Shown: positions 1 to 11,753 of the stretch, piece after piece
Numbering within the stretch: position 1 is the stretch's first letter
How the letters are laid out: every line of letters starts with the position of its first letter
Origin: Aphrophora alni
Lineage: Eukaryota; Arthropoda; Insecta; Hemiptera; Aphrophoridae
NCBI GenBank assembly: GCA_963513935.1
Contig: OY740773.1
Span: 98,689,291-98,753,290 of the forward strand
Direction: 5' to 3'
DNA: 64,000 nucleotides
The notes under the pieces: model-generated
Told to the model about the DNA's origin: nothing
The model's database searches: none
Seen by the model: only the letters and a program-made list of their open reading frames with translations
Translations under genes and position numbers: made by a program

Positions 1-3000
1 TACAGAGTTCTTCTAGAATTCATGATGTTGTTGGATTGGGATAACTATAACTTTGAATATCACATAGAGTGAAGCTTCATCATGATTTTTGATTTGATCT
101 GTTCTAGTTACATATAAAATTTTAATTCATCGGTTCCATAATTAATGAGAAAGCATCAGTGACAAATAAATTGATGCTAAGGAAGTTTTAATTCAACTGA
201 AAATATGCCCTTTTTTATCCTGTCAAAAAATAACAATAAAATCCATTACAACTGAATTGAACCTTCTGAAGATCTGTTAGATAAATTGATAAACATAATC
301 AAAATTAAAATTACAAAAATAAAGTATTTGATATAAGAATATTTCTAACCAATTTTAAAACTACTAAATAAAAATTTACAACTGTACATAATAAATAATG
401 TAATTATTAATAGGAGTGTGAGAACTTGACATTTTCAATTCAAACTAAACTATTTTGAAAACTAACTCTAAACCGTAGACTAATTTCCAAAACCAACCCC
501 ACTGGAAAAATCTAAAACAGCCTCGTTACGTCATATTAAATCTGAATGATTAAAGGGAGACAAAATTCGTCCAATGAACTAATACATGTTTATTTATTTT
601 TTTTAGTTTGAACTTTAAATAAATAAATATTTAACTTTTACTTTCTATCTAAACTGAAACTTTCAAAATTGTAAAATAAAAAAATACGAATGGAAAATTC
701 CAAATTCACACACTCCTAATTACTGACAGATATTTCAAAGAAGACCTATTGTTTTCAGGTACATTAGAAAAAAAAAGAGGCATGGAAGATTATGTTTTTA
801 AGGCTCTGTGGTGTGGAAGTCAAATACAATCTATTCACATCAGTAAAGCCTACGTAAATACTTCCTTAGTTGTAAACCTTGTATCTGACTTTTATTTATT
901 ATTTCTTTTAATAAGGAAAAAAAAATACAGAACATTAAAAAAATTTTTTTTTTAATCTCTTTATTAACAATAAAATAACAAGGCTAAACAATATTTTTTA
1001 AACTGAAAAGCAACCCGCCAAGAAATGTCACACACCATACTAGAATTTTTTATCCCAAATTTTTTTTTATCCTAAAAATTTACTCTGTGGGTTAAGATAT
1101 TTAAATAATGTAACCAATGAAATAAATTGTCGCATAAATAGAACTCGATTAAAATGTAATGAGCTGTTATAGTGGAATAAAATTAAAGGTTAATCTGCTC
1201 AGACTGTGTCGCCTAATTTATTCCCATTTTTAGGGTGCACCTACAGATTTCTTCTGGAGTGCAGGAAATGTCAAGAACATATTGGTTTATATCAATTAAA
1301 GGTTTTTTTAAAAATATCTCAGGCACTATTTTAATGAAACCTATATATCAAAATATTTGCTATGAGTTCTAAGATATGTCTGAACACTCTGCATGTCGAT
1401 CCAACTGTTACTATTGTTTATAAAAAATATAAACTATCAAAATTAACAAAGAACTGATGAAAATCGTTACTTATCGGAAATAATGTTGCTCGTATTGAGT
1501 ACAAACAAACCTCAAATATCACATAAAAGTATTGAAACCAACCTCTAAATATCTTTAATTAATAACCTTTAAAGACTCTCAAAATATGTCATTTTTATCA
1601 AAATTATCCTAACTAGGCTCAAATTTTACGGTTTTTTAATTTACTTTCAGATGGTAAGTTTTTTTTTGATAGTTAAATAGACGAACTTCACAGTAAATAA
1701 ATGTTATTTATCTATTCTTCATCTTTTCATCAACTTTTTACATTCAGAAATTTTTTGTCTCAAAAAATAAAAATCAATTACAATTTGTTTTTAAATTAAT
1801 AAAAATTGTTTCTAAAATATTTAAAAAGGTATCTGAAAGTATATAAAAGAAAGTTGAAATTTCAACTAAAAATATTTTTTAGCACAATGTCTTAGTTTTA
1901 TGAAGTCTCAAAATTTAGGCGTTAGGTTTAATATTTTTATCTGAAAATTGGGATTTTTTTTTGGTACTTGATACAGGGAGTGATTCTCGGTGATGTTCAT
2001 CACTTATTTGTGAAGATACAGAGATTTGTTCATACATTTCATTTTGAGTTTTTATTATTTTATCAACAATAATAAGTATCAGATTGACATGTAAATCATC
2101 CAGACTTTTTCTCGAGTTCTAAACATTTTGGCACCAGTTTCATTAAACTATCTCCAATGGATCTCTGAGATATTAAAAAAACTCTCATTTTGTTAACAGT
2201 AATTGTTATAAACCATCATATGTTCCTGATATTTCCTGTAATGTGGAATGAAACTGTATATGTCTTAACCTTCCCCCCCCCCTCCGAAAAAAATTGAATG
2301 TTCCAAACCAAGCACTTTAAACATTATTTATTTATTTGCTAAGAGTGAATTTAGAAAACCAGACCTTAGAATTGAGTGGACACCAAAAGAAGTTTCGCAC
2401 ACAAAATTTAAATTTAACTTTATTTTTAATATTGATAATAGAAAAAAAATAATAATAAAACACTGTTTTCTTAACTAATAAAAGATTTAATGTTCAATGT
2501 TCAACTTAAAAAATAAACCATAGAAACATAGACCTTACTGAGGTTGTATAGAAGTCTGCAAGCCTTAATAGTGACAGAAAATAAAAGTATATATACATTA
2601 AATTCTAGTTTTCCTTTTCATTTTACTATCTTCTGAGCACAAAGTAATTAATTTATAACCAATTTAATGACAATCTTCTTATATTTTATTCACTTAATTT
2701 TTATAGTTTCTTCCGACAAAATAATGTAAAGAAATCAAATTGTGCACTTGTTTACTTTATGTTTACTGAAATTTAAATTTCACTGAACAATACTTGTACA
2801 AGATTTCCAATTAATAAATTAAAGGAACAACATCTACTTTTTCTGAACAAAAGAGTAAATAACTAAATCATCATCCTTGAACTAAGTGTATTATGTTTTA
2901 AAAGAAGAAAGATCCTCTACAATTAACAGATAGATTTGTAAAAGAGAAACAAAACAGCAGACATAGACTGACTCCTCTGTCAATTCATAGTATTGGAACA

Positions 3001-4920
3001 AAGATACAACGGAGAGATAAAGCCACACCCTAATTCCAAATTTAAAAATAAACTGGCTTGTAAGAATGACGAGGCGGATTACTACCTTACTCAGGCTCTG
3101 ACAGGACATGTAAGCTTCAGAGCATAACTTAAGTTTTATGTCTTTTGATATCCAAGTTACTTTTATATAGCTTTGATACATATATTAAAGGATAATAGGC
3201 CTATATATTTGATGTGTTTAATGAATGCAATTGAAAAGTTCAAAATATATAAAAGAATTCAAAAGTAATCCATGCAACTTATTGAATGACTAATTGTCAT
3301 TCCAGTCCAACGATCTATATGACACAGTACACTATAGCTTTGTAGCTTGGAGTTCTATTAAGATAAGACAGTGTACAAAACTTGATGATCGAGCAGTGTC
3401 TTGCAAACTACGCAATGGTGTGCACCCAAAAATATAAATCACATAGTTACTGTATGTGTATCTATCAATCTGATTCCATTTTGTGACTTTCAATGTGTAA
3501 ATAGGCGATATTTGAAAATGGGATTATGGTCATGAAATGTGTCATAGAAGAAAACAACAAACGAAGTTACACAACAGATAAAAACTGGTAATATATAAAA
3601 TATATATTAGCCTTCAATATATGTTTCAAAATTTCAGAGCATTGCTACACTGCTTTAAAATAGAGTAGAGACCAGAGTACAACTATAATTGTGGAACAAC
3701 ATTTTTTAACTATAGAAAGTGGACAGTAGAGAGATTAATTTATGTAATGTTAAATTATTTTTGTCATTTATTACATTTAATTAGACATGTTTGTTTTAAT
3801 AAATATAAATGTGATGCCCTTATTTTTAGCAATTATAATATAATTCAGTTATACATTAGCCACACACTCTTCTCTCGTGCAACTCATAGCTCAGGTTACA
3901 CCTCACATACTGTACAAGAGAATCGTATTCCAAAGGGAATAGAAACCATGGTGTACACCAAAAACTCAGTGGAAAGAAGCAGAGAATAGACTTGACAGGG
4001 AAAGAGTAGAAAAGACGATGAGAGGAAAGACAGCGGTCTTTGGATAAGCATTATTGAAGGACTGCCTCAGCAGCATAAGGAAAGGGACAAGAATAGGTTT
4101 TAACATTGAAAAAATATATTTAAATTGTAGAGGGTTATATGATGTTCCAATTCAAAAAACGAATTTGTAAATTAGAAAATAATAAAAATGAATAACTTAA
4201 ATAACATAACATAATCTTGTATATGTTTTGACTTGGAACAAAAAATTCTAAATTCATTTCTGTAGAAAAATATCACTAGCAAAAAAGAAATGAATTGAAG
4301 ATACCATAATAAAGGTTAGCTTGCCGATAATAAATAAAAAAACAATAAACATAGAAAATTCATTAAAAAAGGTACTACCTAAGATATCACAGTTAAATGA
4401 TTCACCGGGATCCTATTTTCATGAAATTAAAACATAAATTGTTCAATTTATTACAAAAAAAAAAAAATCAAAATATTCGGTACATTACATTGTTTTAGAC
4501 TGTAATTCTAAAAACAAAAAAAAAAAAATAAATAATAATAAATTGAAAATCGGCAATTTTCACCAAAAACCTAAGATTTTACCCAGAAGTTAAAAGCATA
4601 AAATTAATGATCTCACTCTTTTAAGAGATTTTTGTAACTAAGAGCAACTTAATTTTAAAAATCTAGTGTATAAATTAGGTTTTTTCAATACTACTTATCG
4701 GGGGGGGGGGGGACACCAACTTTCAAATTTAGCATTTATAAGAAGTTAGGTTAATTTGATTTAGTGATTTAAAAGTTGATAAATTTAACAACATTATTAT
4801 TTGAATAGGGTAATCTAACCTGTTGAGATGTTTAAATAGTTGTGTTAAGATTGTAAATAAAATATAAATGACAAAAAAATAACTTATCAAAAATTACATA
4901 ACACAATTAATTCTATCAGT
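1..4920. other. AT-rich flank, nothing coding supported
   Basis: This is the left end of the window, downstream of the pebble gene. The open frames here are short, biased to the codons of AT-rich noise, and match no family I recognise. There are many A and T homopolymer runs, a 10-base C run at 2273-2282 and a 13-base G run at 4700-4712. I see no splice-flanked exon, RNA gene or complete transposon. Confidence 0.6.
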
Positions 4921-4927
4921 GTATGAA

Positions 4928-5112
4928 ACAAAAGTAGGCCTAATCGTGAACTAAGGAATCAAAGTTAACCTAACAATTAAAATGCAGGCCTACTATTAAG
5001 CCAATGAATACAAAATAAACCTACTGGTCAACAAATGAATCAAAATTAGGCCTACTGATCAACTAATCAATCAAAGTAGGCTTTTCTGTAAGCTAAAGAA
5101 TCAAAAGTATAA
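4928..5112. repeat. Diverged ~30-bp tandem repeat
   Basis: About six imperfect units of roughly 25-31 bases follow one another. Each starts near CAAAA and contains a variant of TAGGCCTACT followed by a variant of CAACTAATGAAT. The units differ enough that the array is old. No function is suggested. Confidence 0.6.
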
Positions 5113-5733
5113 TTACTATCAGAAAGTATACCATTAATATACTATTAGCTTGTCTATATTTGAATAAAATGTTTTAGGTTAGCACCATCTTAAATGTTAA
5201 TATTGGAGGTACGCTCGTTATATGTAGTTTATTTTCTTATATTTTACACTAATATTTGTATTTTACATTTAGTGTAAAAATTATTCGTTTTTTTTTTGTT
5301 TTTTTTCAAGCCACACAAATTGTGTAAAGTTTCTTAAAATCAAATATCAGATTTTATAGTTTCAGAAAACTGGAATCATTGACTATATTTATAGCAATGT
5401 TAGGCAATATGGTGATTTAAATTACATGGAACACCTTGTATATTCCCACGGTATTTTAAAATATCACATAAATTTACAATAGAACTACAAAATATTTTTT
5501 ATTATTTATAATATTAATATCTACAACTTTTTATTTATTGTCATTGACTCACATTTTTCAATATTTCACGAAAAATAATTACAGATATTGGTTTTGCAAA
5601 GTTACACAGAAATTCACCTTTAATTTAAGAATAATATTCCTTAAGGGCTCGATGTATTTGGTTATAATAAAAGAATGTTGACATAATTTCCTTCGCACCC
5701 CCAACTTCTTGGATTTTTTATACGTCTTAATCT

Positions 5734-5925
5734 TTTATTATAATCAAATTTAATACAGGAAAAGAGCCAATCACAGCTGGACGGACAGATGAAATCAGTT
5801 GGAACATAAATGATATTTACAAACATGTATAAAAATAACGGATGAGCGAATTAAAATTGAGAAGATTATGATCCTCAAGGAAATTGACCTGCATAAAGCC
5901 GGTCGTAGTTTCAGTCCTCCACTTC
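5734..5925 (-). other. pbl: Putative 3'UTR exon of pebble
   Basis: On the minus strand a polypyrimidine tract ends in CAG at 5926-5928, a strong acceptor. The sequence after it carries an in-frame TGA after four codons. The 11.7-kb terminal coding exon of pebble has a good GTAAGT donor (11600-11605) just after its stop, so this is a natural partner as an untranslated exon. A minus-strand AATAAA at 5734-5739 could be the polyadenylation signal. The link is inferred from splice signals only; it could instead be an alternative last exon adding four residues when exon 13 is skipped. Confidence 0.45.
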
Positions 5926-6099
5926 CTGAAAAAGAAAAAAAAAGAAGTTATTTATAACACTTTGACCATTTAGGTAATTTTAAGAGGGAGGAAATCAGAT
6001 AAAAGTTTACTGGTGAAATTTCTTTTAAAATTAAAGAGTAAATAACAAACAAGAATACAAAACACTTTTATTTACTCAGTATAAGGTAGGTTTGGTAAC

Positions 6100-6695
6100 T
6101 AGGGGCTGTGTCCGTTAACGGGTAACAGCTAACCGAACGATCAACACAGTTGACGAAGAAGTGCAATAACTGCTAACGTTGATCATTTGCTTAGTGCTTG
6201 CAGGTGATGCATCAGTGGTTGTTTGTTAGCGACAGCGGCCCACTCTATGCGCACGCACCCAGCTACACGTACGCCTCTCAGTCGTCTGTTAGTTTAGTTG
6301 AGCAACTAAAGCGAATCAATTAACGTCAACGTTTATTCATCAACTAAATCAATGTATGTTTCTGCTGTAGCCTACTATTTTACTGTTTGTAATTGATTAT
6401 AATAACTGATTAATTAACTAGTAAAAATAGTAATACAAATAACTCCCAAAACTTATTCCTCTGTAAATAATCAATTTTTATTTATCTAAGAACAGGCGAC
6501 AGTCGAGTGATGACTAGAGCCTTCTCACTTCTCACTGAACACGTGCACTGCACATCTGCATACTGAACAAACAAAGATGCTTGATCTTCTGTTCTGTCTG
6601 GCAGGTTAATGTTAGCAGTATTTTTCAACAGTTAATCATGCTCAACATTAACGGGTGTTGACGTTAACCATTGTTAGCGTTAACGCCCACCTCTA
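6100..6695. mobile_element. hAT-type MITE, copy A (complete)
   Basis: A 596-bp non-coding element is bounded by imperfect terminal inverted repeats: TAGGGGCTGTGTCCGTTAAC on the left, and on the complementary right end TAGAGGTGGGCGTTAAC. The 8-bp sequence TTGGTAAC is repeated exactly on both sides (6092-6099 and 6696-6703). An 8-bp target duplication with TAGRGG-type termini is the hallmark of hAT transposons. There is no transposase frame, so it is non-autonomous. A second, shorter copy lies at 21251-21694. Confidence 0.85.
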
Positions 6696-7161
6696 TTGGT
6701 AACTGCACAAACTTTTAGTCTCAAGAAAATTAGAGGAAAATTTACAGATTTCAATTCTGCAAGTAAGGGTACCAAACCCACCTTCGCAAATGTGATTTTG
6801 TATAGTTATGAGATCCAGCAGGGCTGAGTTACCAATAGGAACATAGCGAGTGGAGGCTCCTTCATATTTTTTTATGTAAAGCTTCAAGGCCCACGATAGT
6901 TAAGGACACCGACATGAGCAAAGCAAGTAGAAACGGTTTAATATATACACAACCACTATTATGGCCAAGCTGACTTCAAGAAAATAATGATATACAGAAT
7001 TTATAAGATTAAGAAAATCTGTATAACAACTGTTTTAAACAAACAAACTTACCCCTATACTATGTGTACTGGACAAGACTCCTTGAGTTACCAATGCAAC
7101 TTTAACATTTCCTACAAGGTTCAAGGGATTTCATTTAGAGGATCTACTTGTATATTTAATT

Positions 7162-7174
7162 GGGGGGGGGGGGG
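7162..7174 (+). repeat. Poly-G run (13 bases)
   Basis: Thirteen consecutive G residues stand out in very AT-rich sequence. Similar G or C runs occur at 2273, 4700, 44442, 53883 and 61089. Confidence 0.9.
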
Positions 7175-7274
7175 TTAAGGTGAAAAATCATTGCAGCCAT
7201 TATCACCTTCACAAAATTGAGCATGGAGATGATTCACCTTAATACTTATAAATTATATAAATATTGAGCTTGAC

Positions 7275-7565
7275 TTGAAATAATATTAGATCTATAGAAT
7301 AAAACTCGAACACAAGATCTCACAAAAATTATATTTACTTAATCAAATGTGTTTCAACGACAAAGTCGCCATCCTCAGCGATAGTAGGTTTAGGCTACGC
7401 CCCTTTAATTTTGTTTAAATATAGAATTTGGCGCAGTGGTAAGTTAGTTGTAGTTCAATTATTGTAGCTCATGTATCAATGAGGATGGCGACTTTGTTGT
7501 TGTACCGCGTTTGATTAAGTAAACCTAATTTTTGTGAAATCTTGTGTTCGAGTTTTATTCTATCA
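7275..7565. repeat. Inverted pair of Penelope-tail-like repeats
   Basis: Two copies of the same segment face each other. The outer arms both read AAAACTCGAACACAAGATCTCAC or its close complement. Each arm carries a motif of the form CTGAGGA, hairpin, GAAA: intact on the minus strand at 7348-7378 and degraded on the plus strand at 7478-7510. A related plus-strand copy is at 25790-25985. The motif resembles the hammerhead-like tails of Penelope-like retroelements, so these are probably terminal fragments of one such family. Confidence 0.55.
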
Positions 7566-7689
7566 CTTATAAACGACAAAAAAAACAATAACAAGATTTT
7601 TTAGAACAATAACAAGACTAAAATTAGTTAACAAACTAAAATAAACAACAACATAACATGTCACAAGGCTGTAAAATGGCTCTGCAACA

Positions 7690-8030
7690 AGTTAACAATT
7701 ATAATCTATGGTAAATAGAATTAACAACAATAAAAACAAATATTGAAGGGGGTAAAAGGGCCCTGCAACGAGTTACCAAGAATAAAATTTAAAAGGAAAA
7801 CTAAACATAACAGAGCTATAAAATGACTGCAATAATTGACGCAAAAGGACAATACCCTATCAAGGATCTGAGCATAATGCCCCAACATCGCCTGAATGGA
7901 ATCGGGAAGGGCAAATGTTTTACGCACATCTCTCAAAACAACACAGTCAGTGAGAATTGACAACACTGTATTATATTGTATAGTGGGACTGAGCAACTAC
8001 ATGATGGTATTCATTAACTTGTTTAATCTT
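7690..8030 (-). mobile_element. Non-LTR retrotransposon remnant (RNase H / C-terminal end)
   Basis: On the minus strand the translated stretch resembles the extreme C terminus of Jockey/I-type polyproteins. The sequence LTDCVVLRDVR is followed by LPDSIQAMLG and ILDRVLSF, the pattern seen just after the H-x-C zinc-knuckle-like end of the RNase H region. It lacks RT and endonuclease and is a 5'-truncated relic. The same family recurs at 10.2-11.2 kb and 50.3-50.6 kb, also on the minus strand. Confidence 0.6.
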
Positions 8031-8444
8031 TCAAACACCATTTAAAAAATATTTCAACACTCTCTGAACTTTTGGGACAAGAGACCTTTGATAGAAGTGC
8101 AGAACAATTTTATGATTGTTTCTGATTAATCACAAACATCTTTCGGGAAGTATTAGATCTTTATCAGTTTAACATGTCTTGATTTTTTTTTGTTTGAATC
8201 ATCAAAACACCATTTGAAAAAAAAGAAAGAAAACCGTGAAATATATTTAAATTCTGATTCATCATTTTCGGAATTAATAACCAGTTTAAGAAACAGCATG
8301 TTTCACGATACATTTGCTATTAAATTTTTTTTAAATTCAATCCAAGATTTCAGAATCATAACAGCTGACAAAAAAGTGGCCTTTCAGAAGTTGATATAAA
8401 TAACCAAATTGTCAGGTTTTAAATCATAACAGTTTTTCTTATAA

Positions 8445-9609
8445 TTAACCCTCCATCTGTTAAAGACCCAAAATCGTACCCATTCTCCCGGACAAGTTGG
8501 CTATAAAACACATATTTTGCAATTCAACATTTCGCCCACTTAGAATCGTCCTATCGCAATAAAAAAAACAGTGTTGGAAAGCTAATATTCCATAGATACA
8601 TAATCATGTAAAAAAAAATACCACAAAACGTTATAAATAATATTCCAAAAATTGGTGAAGTTCGCGTATTTTTGTTGCGTAAAATTGTAATTTTCAACTC
8701 TGCGTCTTTTCGTAAAACACGAAGCCATTTTCCCGATATCATTACAACTCTATTTTTCTGTCATTTAAGTCAACTAAAACACTGTTCTATAGATCACATG
8801 TTTCTCTTTCTAACCATAGATTACAAATTATTCTGCGTCTAACAGATCCAGAGATATTCCTAGTTGAGCAGAGAACAAACCTGACAACACAAAATTCAGT
8901 TGGCATTCGGTGCATTTTAGGAATACACGTATTTGTTTCTCTATGGTTTTAAAATTATTTTTCTTTACACTAAGTTGTAGAGGAAATTCCATTCTATAAG
9001 TTGGTACCACTTGATCTCAAATAATGGTTGAAAAAATTGCTAAAAATGTATTAGTATGTTTTTGATTACCATTTCTGTGAAATTTTACTCTCCGTTACTC
9101 TCGATTTTTTGGTATTTGACCAAAAAACTCCAAATGTGATTCATGTAACATTTTTTTGCACTACACAACTAAATTCTATGCACCTTTCTGGACATAATGA
9201 TATATAGAAGTTCTGTATAAAATATATTTTACTATTTTTTGTTTTTTAGAAAAAATAAAGAGAAAATTCAGTTTTTTCGTAAATTTTTATTTTTTTTTAA
9301 ATATAACAATTTTTTTCCCCCTAAATATATTCACAAATAGTACACAAAACTTTTGTATATCTTAGAAAAAGGTGGTAAGCTTTTGATTTTGGATGAATCA
9401 GGTTTTTCTTGAAAAATGATAACGTCGTTTTTGACATGTAACATACTTACTCCAAAACCGTTACAAAAACAAAAAATTTACATAGATGAATTCTATGCAT
9501 CTTTCTGAGAAAAATGATGTCTTATAAGTTAGGTTTTGTGTAAAATTTATATTTTTTATTAATTTTTTAAGAAAATAAAACCTTTAACATTGAACGGTTG
9601 TAGGGTTAA
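8445..9609. mobile_element. piggyBac-type MITE, copy 1
   Basis: A 1165-bp non-coding element starts TTAACCCTCC and ends GTAGGGTTAA. TTAA target duplications with CCCT termini are characteristic of piggyBac elements. No transposase is encoded. An inverted copy interrupts the Copia relic at 13943-15305, and a partial copy lies at 22300-22663. Shared internal blocks include CAAAATATGTGTTTT near one end and AATTCTATGCACCTTTCT near the other. Confidence 0.75.
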
Positions 9610-10419
9610 GCAATTCCAGACCTTTGATGAACCAAGTAAATATCTATAGTATACACAAAATGGGACTGTTGTACATCAAATGAAACTTATGACCTAAAAC
9701 GTTTCTTTTTTCATCTGTCTATTCACTTAATAGTTTCAAAATGGTGGTCATTTTAATTTTAAAAGTTAAATTAGAAAGAAACAAAAAAACTGTAAATGTT
9801 CACCTTTTTGAAATCATTAGGTGAAAAATAATATAATTAAAGTTTGGTACAAATAATAAATATCTTTAATCGTTCTAGAGTGTTTTATATCTTGTTATTG
9901 AAAAAAAAAAACACACACAAAATGGCTGACAGATGGAAAAGGAAGGTTATTAGGACATAAGTTTTATTTTGATGGTCACCTTCACAACCAGAAGTTTAGT
10001 AAAACATTTTATGAACAGAAAAGGGCATTTTCTTTTCTTTTTTTTTTAAAGGGCAAAAACCATTATGGTCTCATTCCCTTAACACTACAAAGGATAAATA
10101 AAACTACAAATGAAAAACTACAATTAGTCAATTATAGTAAACTTCAATAAAATCAACAGACAACAAAACAATATATTATAAGGTTGTAAAGGGGCTGCGT
10201 AACAATCAAATAAAATTATTTTTTATATTTGTTAAAAATGTTCAGATGAATAATACTCAACCACGGATCTCAGCAGAATCCCTCGACATTGTCTGAATCG
10301 AATTAGATAGAACAAAGATCAATCATCCGCTCACATCTTCGTACAAGACAACTAATGAGAATGTGCTTTGCTGTCAGAATAGTTAAACAAAATAGATTCC
10401 TGTGATCAGAAATTGATTA

Positions 10420-11120
10420 CAGTAGAACCCCTCTTAACCGGTCTAGTCGGGACTGACACTCGGTTCGGTTGCCCGTTTGGCCGGTTAATCCGAGCTTCCC
10501 GTGAAAAATCGGTTTTCGTTCAAAGAAAGTTTATTTAATCAGGTAGCACTAAGAATTATGCAATTAAGATGTTATTGCAACTCATTTTATTGTACATAAA
10601 TGTATCTATCGTATATATTATGTTATGTATATTATACATCAAACACGAAAAAATTAAACTCTACAAAGCTTTTTTACAGATTCCCCTCTGTCAAGTCTTT
10701 TGACACATTTAACCGCGTCTCAAACGAAACCAACACAAGCTTCCGAAAACTGAAAAGAAATGTTATATTTTCCATAATGTATACTAAAATGATTCGTGGA
10801 AAAAAAGCGGCCCATCAAACGTTTATTTGTGGGCCTGCTGTTTTTGTGTATGTCTGCTATACCGACGGGTACCAATGCCGCGGTGTTTTTATGCTGCCGA
10901 CAATAGGATACCGCTATCGACAAAATCGTTTGACTCGCCGCTGCTTTGGTGCCGCGGTGTTTTTATGTCGCCGACAATGGGATACCGTTATCGACAAAGT
11001 CGTTTGATATCGCCACCGCTTTGGTGTTTCAATTACAATTTATTTTCGGAAACTCTCATCCAACCAGTACACTACGATATAGGCCGGTTAATCCGAGGCC
11101 GGTTAACAGAGGTTCTACTG
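10420..11120. mobile_element. Tigger/pogo-type MITE, copy 1
   Basis: A 701-bp element is bounded by CAGTAGAACCCCTCTTAACCG and, inverted, CAGTAGAACCTCTGTTAACCG, each flanked by TA. These are typical Tigger termini. Internally the minus strand retains a decayed start of a transposase helix-turn-helix (the VLVSFETRLNV stretch). Two tandem copies of a GC-rich ~74-bp unit lie at 10878-11026. It is non-autonomous and shares its interior with copies at 26706 and 41555. Confidence 0.85.
10878..11026. repeat. ~74-bp tandem repeat inside Tigger MITE (2 units)
   Basis: Two head-to-tail units begin CCGCGGTGTTTTTATG and contain CCGACAATGGGATACCG and GACAAAGTCGTTTGA. They are GC- and CpG-rich compared with the surroundings. 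The unit occurs three times in the 41.6-kb element and once, shortened, in the 26.7-kb element. Confidence 0.85.
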
Positions 11121-11605
11121 TATAAGAATAATCTATGAAAAGACAAGTAATCAGCACTTCCTCTTGACGACTGGCACGATGTTCTATAAGGCCAGACAGT
11201 ATCTTTTAAATCCCCCAGTTTATTGGACACTACAATTCTCTAAATATCCTTATGCTAGATAAGAATTATTTGTTTAATTTACAGATAAAAAGTTAGATGC
11301 AACAACATACTGTGTGACTGGTACCTGACTTGTAGCTTCCTTTGCTTTTATGTTTCCAGGTATTCCATAATGCTACCCATCAAAATTATACCCCAACATT
11401 CTGTAGCTGAAGTCTGTGTATGGAAAAAAGAATAGCTCAACCTAGGGATTCTTAGAATACATATCCCGGATACCCTGTAGAGCACTTTTGAAATTGGAAC
11501 ACACAAGATAGTAATGGGAAACATATGGAATGGGATTAAGAGCTTTGAATATAGCAAAAGTTCTGCAATAAAAACACTAAAAGTTGTGGATACATATATA
11601 CTTAC

Positions 11606-11753
11606 ATGCAGGTCAATTGATGCGTCATAACCTCCTCAGTGAAGCAACACTGAGTGAAGCATGTTTATTCCTACGAGTGGGCTGTACTGACATCGGTGCT
11701 ACGTATTGAGGTGCAGGTGGCGATCCTTTAGCGTTTGTCGTTGAACCCAATTC
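11606..11753 (-). CDS. pbl: pbl exon 13: C-terminal end and stop
   Basis: The acceptor is a TTCTAG at the 5' side; phase 0 entry gives 42 residues ending in LSVASLRRL and a TGA at 11625-11627. The tail is basic and rich in Ser and Pro, as in other pebble proteins. A GTAAGT donor at 11600-11605, 19 bases after the stop, implies that the transcript continues into a 3'UTR exon, probably the one ending at 5925. Confidence 0.85.

Larger units (their letters stand above)
10160..11215 (-). mobile_element. Jockey-like retrotransposon remnant, split by a Tigger MITE
   Basis: Minus-strand translation on either side of the Tigger insertion (10420-11120) gives pieces of a non-LTR polyprotein C terminus: QEEVLITCLFI before it and LTAKHILISCLVRRC after it. 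The second piece matches the family's HIL-x2-C motif. In-frame stops and frameshifts show it is dead. The segment resembles the relics at 7.7-8.0 kb and 50.3-50.6 kb. Confidence 0.6.

Noticed and set aside
2891..3181. 96-codon minus frame
   Set aside because: No family match, no splice signals and composition like the flanks.
8551..9010. Two minus-strand frames of about 60 codons
   Set aside because: They are part of the piggyBac-type MITE; the copy at 14.7-15.1 kb has changes that do not preserve either frame.
10600..11138. Overlapping frames of 103 and 135 codons on the plus strand
   Set aside because: They lie within the Tigger MITE and are produced by its GC-rich tandem units; no start context or protein family supports them.
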